Of a DNA stretch of 53,075 bases, positions 16,621-23,989 are shown piece by piece. Origin of the DNA: an uncultured Granulosicoccaceae bacterium (GTDB lineage Bacteria; Pseudomonadota; Gammaproteobacteria; Granulosicoccales; Granulosicoccaceae). A program made the translations under genes and the position numbers. The notes below the pieces were generated by a model. That model was not told the DNA's origin and searched no databases. It saw only the letters and a program-made list of their open reading frames with translations. Where the stretch lies: assembly GCA_937922015.1 (NCBI GenBank), contig CAKZVB010000123.1, positions 1 to 53,075 on the forward strand, in the 5' to 3' direction. Within the stretch, counting starts at the first letter, position 1; each line of letters opens with the position of its first letter.

Positions 16621-18471
16621 GTGCGTAAGTGGTTCAATCTGATCACCGGCGCCACGCTGAATCTGGTCGATCCATATAACTCCACCAGCGTACCGCCATC
16701 CGGCAAGGTACTGGTCTACCTGAAATCACACTTGTATCCGCTGCGGCGAATACTGCTGCTAAGTGTTTGCATAACGATCTTTGCTGCAGGCATTGAAGTG
16801 TGGCTTATTTCCTATAGTGGCAGACTTATCGATACCTTATCGAACACAGAGCCAACGCAAATCTGGCAGTTGCACGGGCCTGAATTGTTTATCGTAGCGC
16901 TGGTGTTGCTGTTGCTGCGGCCGGCTTCGCAGTTTGCACGTGTAGCGGTCAACGAGATAGGATTCCAGTGCAACGTGGCAACACTGGTTCGGTGGCGTGC
17001 ACACCATCATCTGGCGCGACAATCTGTCGGGTGGTTTCAGGAAGACCTGACCGGTCGTACATCTACCCGCCTGGTGGATATCGGCAATTATGCTGGAGAC
17101 ATCATTTATCAATCGCTAAATGCCGTGGCGTTCGGACTGGTTTATATGCTGGGCATAGTGATGCTGATGGCCGATACCGACGTGCGACTGGCGATACCAT
17201 TATTCATCTGGCTTGCGCTGTATGTCGTGCTGTTAGTCATGGTAATTCCGCGTATGGTCGTGGCGCAGCAGGCTTTTCAAAGTGCCAAGTCCGCACTGGT
17301 CGGCAATGTTGTTGACAGCTTCTCTAACATCGACACCTGGAAACTCTTCTCACACCACGGCGCGCTTATTCAAGATCATAAAACAGAACTTGAAAATACC
17401 CGGCAGGCGTTATTTAAGACACGCAGGATCGGACTTTCGTTAAGAACCATTCTCAACCTGCTGGAAGGTGTGATCATGACCGGTTTCGTAGGCTACGGGA
17501 TCTGGCTGTGGTCACAGGGTGCGGCTACCATCGGGCTGGTGAGTGCAGCTGTGGCCCTGTGTTTACGGATTACCACAATGGCCGAATGGATTCTCGATTC
17601 AGTGTGGATGATCTTCCTGCGGGTCGGCAGTTTGCGCGAGGCGTTAAAAACAATTGCTCAGCCACACGCCATTCCGGTGACTGCCAATGCACCGGATCTG
17701 GCGTTAAGTGAAGGTAGAATTGAAATTGATAATGTGTCCCATCACTACGGTAAAAAACAGGGCGGCCTGGATGGTGTAACGCTTGTGGTCGAACCAGGCG
17801 AAAAGGTAGGACTGGTGGGTCGATCAGGGGCGGGTAAGTCGACTCTGGTTAATCTGGTTTTGCGTTTCTATGATATCGAAAAGGGCACTATAAAAATTGA
17901 TGGACAGAACATCAGGGATGTCGAGCCGGACAGCCTGCGCGCGGCGATCAGCATGGTCAGCCAGCAGGCTTCACTGCTTAATCGATCGGTGCGCGATAAC
18001 ATTTCCTTAGGACGCGAGGATATTGATCAACACCAGATTGAGCACGCTGCCCGTGAAGCAAGGGCTCACGAATTCATTGTAAAACTCAAAGATAACAGGG
18101 GTCGCTGTGGTTACGATGCTCACGTCGGTGAACGCGGGATAAAATTATCCGGTGGACAGCGTCAGCGAATAGCGCTTGCCCGCGTGGTTCTAAAGGATGC
18201 CCCCATTCTTATTCTCGACGAAGCGACCAGCGCACTGGACAGTGAAGTAGAAGCTGAAATTCAAAGCGCATTGACAGGAGTGATGCAAAACAAATCCGTT
18301 ATCGCTATTGCGCACCGCCTTTCAACCATTTCACAGATGGATCGCATTGTCGTTCTGGATGGCGGCAGGGTTGCTGAGCAGGGCAGCCATCAACAGTTGA
18401 TGGAGGCAGACGGGCTTTATGCAAAATTCTGGACTCTGCAATCCGGTGGGTTTATCGGGCAGAATTTGTGA
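16621..18471 (+). CDS. ABC-type exporter half-transporter (MsbA-like fused permease-ATPase)
   Basis: This 616-residue protein fuses a six-helix type IV ABC transmembrane domain (about 40-335) to a nucleotide-binding domain (about 365-605), so it acts as a homodimer or with a partner. ATPase motifs are complete: Walker A GRSGAGKST, Q-loop in ISMVSQQASL, signature KLSGGQRQR, Walker B ILILDEATSALDSE and H-loop AHRLST. The group exports lipids, peptides or other hydrophobic compounds, and the substrate cannot be predicted. It starts at GTG 16621, directly downstream of the dehydratase, but has no obvious functional tie to it. The stop overlaps the start of a 20-codon hydrophobic reading frame. 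Confidence 0.88.
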   Translation: MRKWFNLITGATLNLVDPYNSTSVPPSGKVLVYLKSHLYPLRRILLLSVCITIFAAGIEVWLISYSGRLIDTLSNTEPTQIWQLHGPELFIVALVLLLLRPASQFARVAVNEIGFQCNVATLVRWRAHHHLARQSVGWFQEDLTGRTSTRLVDIGNYAGDIIYQSLNAVAFGLVYMLGIVMLMADTDVRLAIPLFIWLALYVVLLVMVIPRMVVAQQAFQSAKSALVGNVVDSFSNIDTWKLFSHHGALIQDHKTELENTRQALFKTRRIGLSLRTILNLLEGVIMTGFVGYGIWLWSQGAATIGLVSAAVALCLRITTMAEWILDSVWMIFLRVGSLREALKTIAQPHAIPVTANAPDLALSEGRIEIDNVSHHYGKKQGGLDGVTLVVEPGEKVGLVGRSGAGKSTLVNLVLRFYDIEKGTIKIDGQNIRDVEPDSLRAAISMVSQQASLLNRSVRDNISLGREDIDQHQIEHAAREARAHEFIVKLKDNRGRCGYDAHVGERGIKLSGGQRQRIALARVVLKDAPILILDEATSALDSEVEAEIQSALTGVMQNKSVIAIAHRLSTISQMDRIVVLDGGRVAEQGSHQQLMEADGLYAKFWTLQSGGFIGQNL

Positions 18472-18533
18472 TGGATCGCGAGTGGGCATTGGCTGTTTTT
18501 GCATTCATAATATTGAATATATTAATCAGGTGA
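18471..18533 (+). CDS. Possible 20-residue hydrophobic peptide overlapping the exporter stop
   Basis: An ATG overlaps the exporter's TGA (TGATG) and opens a 20-codon frame. The peptide has a charged head (MDRE) and one hydrophobic stretch (WALAVFAFIILNILI), the form of a tiny membrane peptide. Stop-start overlap would allow coupled translation. Nothing else supports it and chance is quite possible at this length. Confidence 0.2.
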   Translation: MDREWALAVFAFIILNILIR

Positions 18534-18546
18534 TCTAGTATAACAG

Positions 18547-18572
18547 GCACGTTAAGCGGGCACGTTAAGCGA
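18547..18572. repeat. Tandem 13-base repeat upstream of soxS-like gene
   Basis: GCACGTTAAGCGG at 18547-18559 is directly followed by GCACGTTAAGCGA. A role as a regulator site for the soxS-like gene is possible but unsupported by any other feature. Confidence 0.5.
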
Positions 18573-18636
18573 CGCCCGGGATTCGGTTGAACTACTTGCC
18601 GTGACGTTGTTTCATATAACAATGGAGTTAAAAAAC

Positions 18637-19071
18637 GTGATCACCAGTGTGCCAACCATTGCTTCGCCTCAACGGTCACCAGCAAGTGTGATCCGGGTGA
18701 TTATGCTGGTCGCGATGACACTGGGTGCCATTGTCACCAGTGCCATTGTCACCAGTGCGATCGCACAGGCATCAACCGAACTGGTGATGGTCGAGGAAAG
18801 CGGCTGCGTGTACTGCGAGCGGTTTAATCATGAAATAGCAGATATTTATCCAAAAACGCAAGAGGGCATGCGAGCACCGCTGAGGCGCATCGATATTGAC
18901 GATGGATGGCCTGCCGATTTAGCAGAAGTAGCCCCCGAAACGTTGACGCCCACTTTCATCCTGGTCGAAAATGGACGCGAAGTTGGCCGATTGAGAGGCT
19001 ACCGGGGGGATGAGTATTTTTGGTTCCTGATCGGTGAGTTGCTGGCCAAACTGCCAGACGGTGACGGCTGA
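18637..19071 (+). CDS. soxS: SoxS-like periplasmic thioredoxin
   Basis: This small secreted thioredoxin-fold protein resembles SoxS of thiosulfate oxidisers, which keeps Sox carrier proteins in an active thiol state. After a signal segment rich in Ala/Val/Thr, the mature part begins near TELVMVEESGCVYCERFN, holding the CVYC redox pair, and continues through TPTFILVENGREVGRLRGY (cis-Pro TP motif). GTG at 18637 is preferred because GGAG lies nine bases before it; ATG 18622 and GTG 18601 are in frame as longer alternatives. The signal region contains two tandem copies of a 15-base unit (18726-18755), coding AIVTS twice. No other sox genes are in the window, so a general periplasmic thiol role is also possible. 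Confidence 0.75.
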   Translation: MITSVPTIASPQRSPASVIRVIMLVAMTLGAIVTSAIVTSAIAQASTELVMVEESGCVYCERFNHEIADIYPKTQEGMRAPLRRIDIDDGWPADLAEVAPETLTPTFILVENGREVGRLRGYRGDEYFWFLIGELLAKLPDGDG

Positions 19072-19135
19072 TCAGCGGGTCTTTTCGTAAGCAAGTGATC
19101 GTTTGTTGTAACAAAGAACGTAACGGAAGCAAGCA

Positions 19136-19582
19136 GTGAAAATACCACCACCGATTATCACCATTGTCTGCGCCGGACTCATGTGGCTATTGAACCGTGC
19201 AGTACCGCTTGTTCAATTTGATCAGGGCTGGATGAGCTTGCCTGGCGTAGTGTTTATCGTCACCGGGCTGTGTTTGGATTTATGGTGTGCGGCACAGTTT
19301 TACCGTGCCAAAACCACTGTTAATCCGTTGCGACCCGAAAACAGCAGCGCGCTTGTGGTAGATGGAATGTATCGTTTGACACGAAACCCTGTGTACCTTG
19401 GTATGCTGTTGGTGCTGACAGGCGTGGCGTTTCTGTTGGGTAGTATGTCGCCATTTCTGGTGCTTCCTGTTTTTATCGTTGCGATAAATTACCTGCAGAT
19501 ATTCCCTGAAGAGAAAGCGTTGACAGATCTGTTTGGAGCTCGTTATCGTGAATACCGGCAGAGTGTGCGTCGCTGGTTGTAA
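19136..19582 (+). CDS. Isoprenylcysteine methyltransferase-like membrane protein
   Basis: This 148-residue integral membrane protein belongs to the ICMT/PEMT-type methyltransferase superfamily, which methylates small molecules or lipids with S-adenosylmethionine. It has about four transmembrane helices. The C-terminal half carries the SAM-binding pattern YRLTRNPVYLG and FPEEKALTDLFGARYREY, typical of this group. It starts at GTG. It lies after the soxS-like gene on the same strand and is convergent with the TrpD-like gene. Its substrate is unknown; bacterial members are usually annotated only by family. Confidence 0.8.
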   Translation: MKIPPPIITIVCAGLMWLLNRAVPLVQFDQGWMSLPGVVFIVTGLCLDLWCAAQFYRAKTTVNPLRPENSSALVVDGMYRLTRNPVYLGMLLVLTGVAFLLGSMSPFLVLPVFIVAINYLQIFPEEKALTDLFGARYREYRQSVRRWL

Positions 19583-19611
19583 CGGGCGTTTCGCTACACC
19601 GGAAATTGAAC

Positions 19612-19636
19612 GTCAGCTGAGCAATTGCCAGCTGAC
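19612..19636. terminator. Stem-loop between convergent genes
   Basis: GTCAGCTG at 19612-19619 and CAGCTGAC at 19629-19636 form a perfect 8-base stem around a 9-base loop that contains the palindrome GCAATTGC. It lies in the 70-base gap between the ICMT-like and TrpD-like genes, which face each other, so it may end transcription in both directions. T-tracts are poor on both strands. Confidence 0.5.
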
Positions 19637-19652
19637 CATCTCCAGGTCAGGG

Positions 19653-20798
19653 TTATAGTGCCTGCAAACCAGCCTGAAACCTTTTAAGTGCTTCACCGGA
19701 ATGTATCGCTTCACGTGCGGCATCGGCGGCCTCGGGCAACGTTGCCACCTTGCCTGTGTGCCACATGGTAAGTGCGCTGCCTATCACCGCTGCGTCGTAT
19801 ACGGCACCAGGCTCGCCATTGAGTGCGGCCAACCCTTTGTCTGCACATAGTTTCGCCAGCGCGCCGATATCCCACTTCATGCCGAAACAGTCCGGGTGGG
19901 TGGTGGCGGCAGGCATGTTTTGCGGAATGTCTTCCGCGCGGTAGTCGCGGTCGAGCTGCATTGTTTCCAGTTCTACGTCGTGTTCTGTTTCAGTGTCTTT
20001 GCCGCTGTAGCGGACAAAGTGTGCTTTGGCGCGAAACGATGGAATGACGCCTCCTTCGGTACCGCGTATCAACAGCAGTGAGTCGTGCTGCAGGTGGCGT
20101 GCAAGCATAGCGTAGACTTCACGGTAGGGCTTATGTACATAGCCTGTGACCAGATGAGTTCTGGTTTTTCCGCGGATGGGTGTCAGCATCACTTCGGTGG
20201 TACTGAGTACCGGACGCTTGACTATTTGTCTGCGCAATTCACACAGGCTGTAAAGCGGCGCGCAGAAAACACTTTGATCGGCGTAGCCCCAGCCAATAGA
20301 AGAATCAGATAATCGACTGGCAAGGGTCTGCATGTCCTGCAGTGGATTGCCACCCAGAGCTTTAATGATGCTGTGGTGAGTCACGCCATACTTCGGACCT
20401 ACCATCTCAACGCCATGTGAGTAGGCAGCTACACCACAGGCCGCCATGACAGGCAGTGCAAACAGTGAGGCGTGCAAGGTGCGGTTAAAACCGTTGTAGG
20501 GATCAGAGAGCGCCACCACGTCGTCGACTGAAGCACTGACCTGCACGGTGTGCTCCTGCAGTGCATCCATTACCCCTTTGAGTTCTGTTGGTGTTTCGCG
20601 TTTCATACGCAAACCGATCAGAAATACCGCCGCCTGAACCGGATCAACATCCCCTGACAGCAAGGCGTTGGTCACAGAGCGTGCCTCATCGTAGGAGATA
20701 TTTTTGCTGAGCTCGGGGCCCGTGGCTACACGTTGAATCACTGAGTGCATGAGTTGCGCGTCAGCGACATCGGGTACCATCTGTGGAGTTTTTGACAT
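19653..20798 (-). CDS. TrpD-like (anthranilate phosphoribosyltransferase-fold) protein without PRPP motif
   Basis: This 381-residue protein has the fold of anthranilate phosphoribosyltransferase: an N-terminal helical domain with ISYDEARSVTNALLSGDVDPVQAAVFLIGLRMK, then the alpha/beta domain. The PRPP-binding GTGGD of real TrpD is replaced by SDPYNGFNR, and the KHGNRS-like loop reads SHGVEMVGPKYGVTHH. It is therefore unlikely to make phosphoribosyl anthranilate. The changed motifs look conserved in kind (a defined DPYNG and VGPKYG pair) rather than decayed, suggesting another substrate. It is three bases downstream of a Rieske ferredoxin gene in one operon. Genes nearby deal with siroheme and sulfite reductase, so a role around redox cofactors or amino-sugar chemistry is only a guess. 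Confidence 0.75.
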   Translation of the reverse strand: MSKTPQMVPDVADAQLMHSVIQRVATGPELSKNISYDEARSVTNALLSGDVDPVQAAVFLIGLRMKRETPTELKGVMDALQEHTVQVSASVDDVVALSDPYNGFNRTLHASLFALPVMAACGVAAYSHGVEMVGPKYGVTHHSIIKALGGNPLQDMQTLASRLSDSSIGWGYADQSVFCAPLYSLCELRRQIVKRPVLSTTEVMLTPIRGKTRTHLVTGYVHKPYREVYAMLARHLQHDSLLLIRGTEGGVIPSFRAKAHFVRYSGKDTETEHDVELETMQLDRDYRAEDIPQNMPAATTHPDCFGMKWDIGALAKLCADKGLAALNGEPGAVYDAAVIGSALTMWHTGKVATLPEAADAAREAIHSGEALKRFQAGLQAL

Positions 20799-20801
20799 GC
20801 G

Positions 20802-21131
20802 TTAACCTGGGTTGTTGGAGTCTTGCAGAGTGATATAAATAATGCCCTCTTCAACGGTGACCGGATAAACCGTCAGGTTTTCGTCTGCCGGGTCATCCAG
20901 TACCCGGCCGTCGACCAGATCAAAGCGACTGCCGTGCAGCGGGCATTTGACCAGCGTACCGTTGAGGTTGCCGTCGCAAAGTCTGGCGTCTTCGTGGGTG
21001 CACATTTCATCACTGACAAAGATCCCGGAATCCGTGTGTGCAACCAGTACGTTGCGGTCTGAAAGAGAAACGCAGCGCATTTCAAGTAGCGGTATGTCAG
21101 TAACCGGACAAACCTTGTGTTTGGTGTTCAT
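20802..21131 (-). CDS. Small Rieske [2Fe-2S] ferredoxin
   Basis: This 109-residue soluble protein is a Rieske-type ferredoxin that passes single electrons through a [2Fe-2S] cluster with two Cys and two His ligands. The ligand boxes are CTHEDARLC (C-x-H) and CPLHGSRFDL (C-x2-H), spaced as usual. It resembles the small subunit of NAD(P)H nitrite reductase and the ferredoxins of ring-hydroxylating oxygenases. It is the first gene of an operon with the TrpD-like protein, and its direct partner is unknown. The TauD-like protein nearby does not normally need a ferredoxin. Confidence 0.9.
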   Translation of the reverse strand: MNTKHKVCPVTDIPLLEMRCVSLSDRNVLVAHTDSGIFVSDEMCTHEDARLCDGNLNGTLVKCPLHGSRFDLVDGRVLDDPADENLTVYPVTVEEGIIYITLQDSNNPG

Positions 21132-21334
21132 TTAGTAGCACGCATTGTTCATTAACCTTAAATTGTAGACACACTGCGATTTAAAAAGGCAGCTGGATCA
21201 GTATCTGGAACTCCGGACATAGACATTTCGTTTATTTTCAACAGTCGGCTTGCGATTGCCGCAGTTGTCGGGCCTTGAATAATGCTGTTCAGTATGAACG
21301 TTGAGGGCCTTTTTCGCCACTGCTCAACGCCTGT

Positions 21335-21340
21335 TATAAT
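21335..21340 (+). promoter_or_regulatory. Extended -10 promoter element for the Sel1/cbiX genes
   Basis: TGTTATAAT at 21332-21340 is an extended -10 (TG-N-TATAAT) placed 31 bases before the ATG at 21372. The matching -35 position holds only TTTTCG, which extended -10 promoters tolerate. The 240-base divergent gap also serves the Rieske gene on the other strand. Confidence 0.5.
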
Positions 21341-21371
21341 GTCGCCTTGTATCTGAGCACCCGAGGGCGGT

Positions 21372-21818
21372 ATGGACAACGAAGAAATGCAACTGGTTAG
21401 TGGTATTGCGGCGTTTGAGGCTAAGGAGTTTCGTCGCGCCTGGCAAATGCTGGAGCCAATGTCTGACGCCGGTAGCGCCGATGCGCAGTACCGCTGCGCC
21501 ATCATGCTGCAAAATGGTCTGGGTGTTATTGCACAGCCCGCAAAAGCCGCCGCATTGATGCAAAAAGCGGCCGATCAGGAATTGGGGCTGGCGCAACATT
21601 CACTGGGGGTGAATTATCTGTTTGGTGAGGGTGTTGAACAAAACACCGATGAGGCTGTTAGACTGCTTGAACTGGCAGGTGCCAGTGGCCTTGCAGGTGC
21701 GTGGTCAACACTGGGCATGATATTCATGGAAGGTCAGGGCGTTGAGAAAGATATACCCCGCGCACGGGAATATTATCGAGCCGCCGGATTTGATCCCGAT
21801 GAATTTACCAGCGCTTAA
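21372..21818 (+). CDS. Sel1-repeat (tetratricopeptide-like) protein
   Basis: This 148-residue soluble protein consists of about three Sel1-like helical hairpin repeats. Examples are the segment around GSADAQYRCAIMLQNGLGV, then LAQHSLGVNYLFGEGVEQ and LAGAWSTLGMIFMEGQGVEK, each ending in the G-x-G-V turn. Such repeats hold protein partners together. No signal peptide is seen, so it is cytoplasmic. It precedes cbiX by about 100 bases on the same strand and may share its promoter. Its partner is unknown. Confidence 0.85.
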   Translation: MDNEEMQLVSGIAAFEAKEFRRAWQMLEPMSDAGSADAQYRCAIMLQNGLGVIAQPAKAAALMQKAADQELGLAQHSLGVNYLFGEGVEQNTDEAVRLLELAGASGLAGAWSTLGMIFMEGQGVEKDIPRAREYYRAAGFDPDEFTSA

Positions 21819-21921
21819 CGCGTTAAGCGGTTAATTCACGCGGAAATTTCATTCAGTCATTCACCCAGAATTCACCTGTCAGCTTGTACAATCCGGCTTT
21901 AAGGAAAGGTAGCGCACCGTT

Positions 21922-22296
21922 ATGAAAGCATTGTTGCTGGTTGCACATGGCAGCCGTCGTGAAGAATCCAATGAAGAAATAAAACAGTTGACCAGTCGTG
22001 TGGCAGCGCATAGCGCGAACAACGCGGACTTCACCACCTGTGCCTTTCTGGAATTGTCAGAGCCGTCTATCGGAGCCGGCATACAGCACTGTATTGATCA
22101 GGGAGCCACGCAGATAGAAGTGTTCCCTTATTTCCTGTCGAAGGGGCGGCACGTCGCGGAAGATGTACCCGAACTGGTGCAGGAAAAACAGCTCAGCTGC
22201 CCGCAAGTGGATATCCGAATCAGCAACTATTTCGGTGCGCATGATTCGGTGGTTGAATTACTGGCGCGGGAAGCTTTTACAGCGCTGGACAAATAG
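21922..22296 (+). CDS. cbiX: Short-form sirohydrochlorin chelatase (CbiX/SirB)
   Basis: This 124-residue protein is a small CbiX-type chelatase that inserts ferrous iron (or cobalt) into sirohydrochlorin. The first catalytic histidine is in LLVAHGSRREES near residue 9, and the second is in VFPYFLSKGRHVAEDVP near residue 74, the standard pair of the family. The short form works as a dimer. Its place next to dsrAB, whose product carries siroheme, argues for the iron chelatase that completes siroheme; dsrN further on would then amidate it. The gene ends only nine bases from the convergent Cas6-like gene. Confidence 0.88.
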   Translation: MKALLLVAHGSRREESNEEIKQLTSRVAAHSANNADFTTCAFLELSEPSIGAGIQHCIDQGATQIEVFPYFLSKGRHVAEDVPELVQEKQLSCPQVDIRISNYFGAHDSVVELLAREAFTALDK

Positions 22297-22305
22297 ACGT
22301 TCCAG

Positions 22306-22992
22306 TCAGGAAACAACACCGGTATCTTTATGCGGAATCATAAGCCCGCAACCCATCAGGCGAAAGTCGCCCAGACCTTTGTCCTGCAGGGCAATAGAAT
22401 ATTCTGCTGGCACATCGGCCAGTAACACACTGCGGGTTGTCACTTTGCCGGCGGCTGTAGAGACAATCTGCGAGCGACCACACAGTAGCTTTGCAGGGGT
22501 GTAGCCAAGCTTGCTGCACTCATCCATCACCTGTTGTAGAAAAGCGTTTTCGTCTTGCGTGTGGGTGGCGCTGTATACGGTATAGCGCGAAAACAGCGTT
22601 TCGCACGGCCGCAGCGGGTTTATGCGTGCGCTGTTGATATCCAGCTGATAGCCACTGATCTGGTGGCGGGTCTCACTGAGGCTATCGATCAGTTTTTGGG
22701 CGTGGTCATTTTGAACTCTGATCCTGAGTCGCGTGCGCTTTGATAAAATCAACGGCTCATCGCTGTCGGGCTCCGGCCGTTGCCAGCCGTTTTGAGAGCC
22801 TGCAACATGAATCGGATGCACCCCGCAGTGGTCAAGTTTGTGTAACCATGGCGCCTGTTGGCAAAGCGCTTCAGTCAGTACTGCTGCATGATCGGCCGGC
22901 AACTGCCTGCAATCAATTTTAAAAATCACATCGCTCATGGATGCGACGGGCAGGCGGGTATTGTCGTCATCGGCGTCTTGCCACACGCTCAT
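22306..22992 (-). CDS. Orphan Cas6/Cmx6-like protein (type I-MYXAN Cas6 family) without CRISPR array
   Basis: This 228-residue protein resembles the Cas6/Cmx6 family of type I-MYXAN systems, RNA endonucleases with two ferredoxin-like folds that cut CRISPR repeat RNA. Visible hallmarks are the first strand VIFKIDCRQLPADHA, CGVHPIHV, KRTRLRIRV, INPLRPCETLFSRYTVY and the C-terminal glycine-rich loop GLGDFRLMGCGLMIPHK. I see no CRISPR repeats and no other cas gene in the window. It is the last gene of an operon with a TauD-like dioxygenase and two unknown proteins and overlaps the previous gene by four bases (ATGA). It may process a cellular RNA or have lost nuclease activity. Family resemblance is fairly strong; function is open. 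Confidence 0.7.
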   Translation of the reverse strand: MSVWQDADDDNTRLPVASMSDVIFKIDCRQLPADHAAVLTEALCQQAPWLHKLDHCGVHPIHVAGSQNGWQRPEPDSDEPLILSKRTRLRIRVQNDHAQKLIDSLSETRHQISGYQLDINSARINPLRPCETLFSRYTVYSATHTQDENAFLQQVMDECSKLGYTPAKLLCGRSQIVSTAAGKVTTRSVLLADVPAEYSIALQDKGLGDFRLMGCGLMIPHKDTGVVS

Positions 22993-23762
22993 GCAGGGGT
23001 GCCCTCGTCATGCCCGTCACTTGGTCTTTCGTCGTCATCATCATACGTGGGTAGTGTGTTGCTCAATGCCTCGCGATCAAACCACCAGGTGTCCTGAACC
23101 ATCACATCAATGACGTTGCGCAGCCGTATTAGAAATTTCTCAGGGTCGTCCAGTTCGAGTGTTTGCACCCACACATCAAATTGTTGCTGGTCTTCTATAC
23201 CGCTGTGGCGACGTGCCACGCGGGCCAGCATGGAGCCACTGGCAAGCTCGAGTTGCTCGCGATTATTGTCCTCGGCGCGCAGATCGACCACATAGTGTGC
23301 AGTGGCCGCGGCCACCGCTGCGCCGTCGGATTTGTCGGGTGTTTCATCGACAATATGGTCGAGTATATTAACCGTCAAATGCGGATCTACAGGGAAGGTT
23401 ACGGCCAGCCATGCGGCCTGGCCGATAGCGCTGACGGCATCGTCTTTATCACACAGATAGATGTACTGAGCTGCCAGTGCGGCATCTTCAATCCGGTGCT
23501 GTTCAATAAAGACCTCTATGGTGCTGTGTGCGTGCTGCCAGGCGTTGTCGCGATCATCCAGATCAAGCTGCAGGCCGGCAATTTTCAAGCGACATGCAGC
23601 GCGATCCAGTTGTTGTCCAGAGTCCCGGGTCTCCGGGCTCTGTTCAAGCGCCTGCAGGAGTTGGTCCAGTTGCAAGTGCCGATCGGTATAGCCGGGGTCG
23701 TCCAGGTACTGGCGTTCGACATCACTCAATGGCAGAGAGCCGGGTATTTTATTGCCTGGCAT
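22989..23762 (-). CDS. Uncharacterised helical protein, 257 residues
   Basis: I do not recognise this family. From the ATG at 23762 it is 257 residues, largely helical and acidic, with Leu/Ala-rich helices between residues 40 and 210 suggestive of a TPR-like scaffold. A tryptophan-rich part (MVQDTWWFDREAL) and a disordered acidic tail (DDDDERPSDGHDEG) end it. No signal peptide or membrane segment is visible. An upstream ATG at 23816 would add 18 residues including PGNKMPGNK, but it would overlap the preceding small gene; the start at 23762 falls one base after that gene's stop. It overlaps the Cas6-like gene by four bases, which suggests coupled translation and a joint role. Confidence 0.7.
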   Translation of the reverse strand: MPGNKIPGSLPLSDVERQYLDDPGYTDRHLQLDQLLQALEQSPETRDSGQQLDRAACRLKIAGLQLDLDDRDNAWQHAHSTIEVFIEQHRIEDAALAAQYIYLCDKDDAVSAIGQAAWLAVTFPVDPHLTVNILDHIVDETPDKSDGAAVAAATAHYVVDLRAEDNNREQLELASGSMLARVARRHSGIEDQQQFDVWVQTLELDDPEKFLIRLRNVIDVMVQDTWWFDREALSNTLPTYDDDDERPSDGHDEGTPA

Positions 23763-23763
23763 C

Positions 23764-23988
23764 TTATTGCCCGGCGTCCGGTGTGTCGGTAATAACGGGG
23801 TTGTTGTTGACGCCACTGAAGGCGGCCTCGAGTATCATCTCCCAGTTATCCGGCGTGTCGTGATAGGGGGGCTTTAAGTCCATTCTGAAAAAGATCTCGT
23901 CTTTCGCACGCAGCTTGACGACCTCTACCAGCTCTTTAAAGGTACTGACCTCACGGTGCTGCAATAACAGGTCGCTGACATGTAGCAA
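23764..23988 (-). CDS. Uncharacterised small protein, 74 residues, TTG start
   Basis: This small soluble protein is of unknown function. The frame is open far upstream, but the part before residue 1 lies inside the TauD-like gene, so I place the start at TTG 23988, just past that gene's stop and eight bases after an AGAG ribosome site. The product has a convincing protein-like composition (for example FKELVEVVKLRAKDEIFF and MDLKPPYHDTPDNWE), with two amphipathic helices and a Pro-rich turn. It is the second gene of the TauD/74/257/Cas6-like operon and ends one base before the ATG of the next gene. Confidence 0.6.
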   Translation of the reverse strand: MLHVSDLLLQHREVSTFKELVEVVKLRAKDEIFFRMDLKPPYHDTPDNWEMILEAAFSGVNNNPVITDTPDAGQ

Positions 23989-23989
23989 A

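Noticed and set aside
19653-20798. Naming the TrpD-fold gene trpD
   Set aside because: The PRPP motif is absent and no tryptophan genes are nearby.
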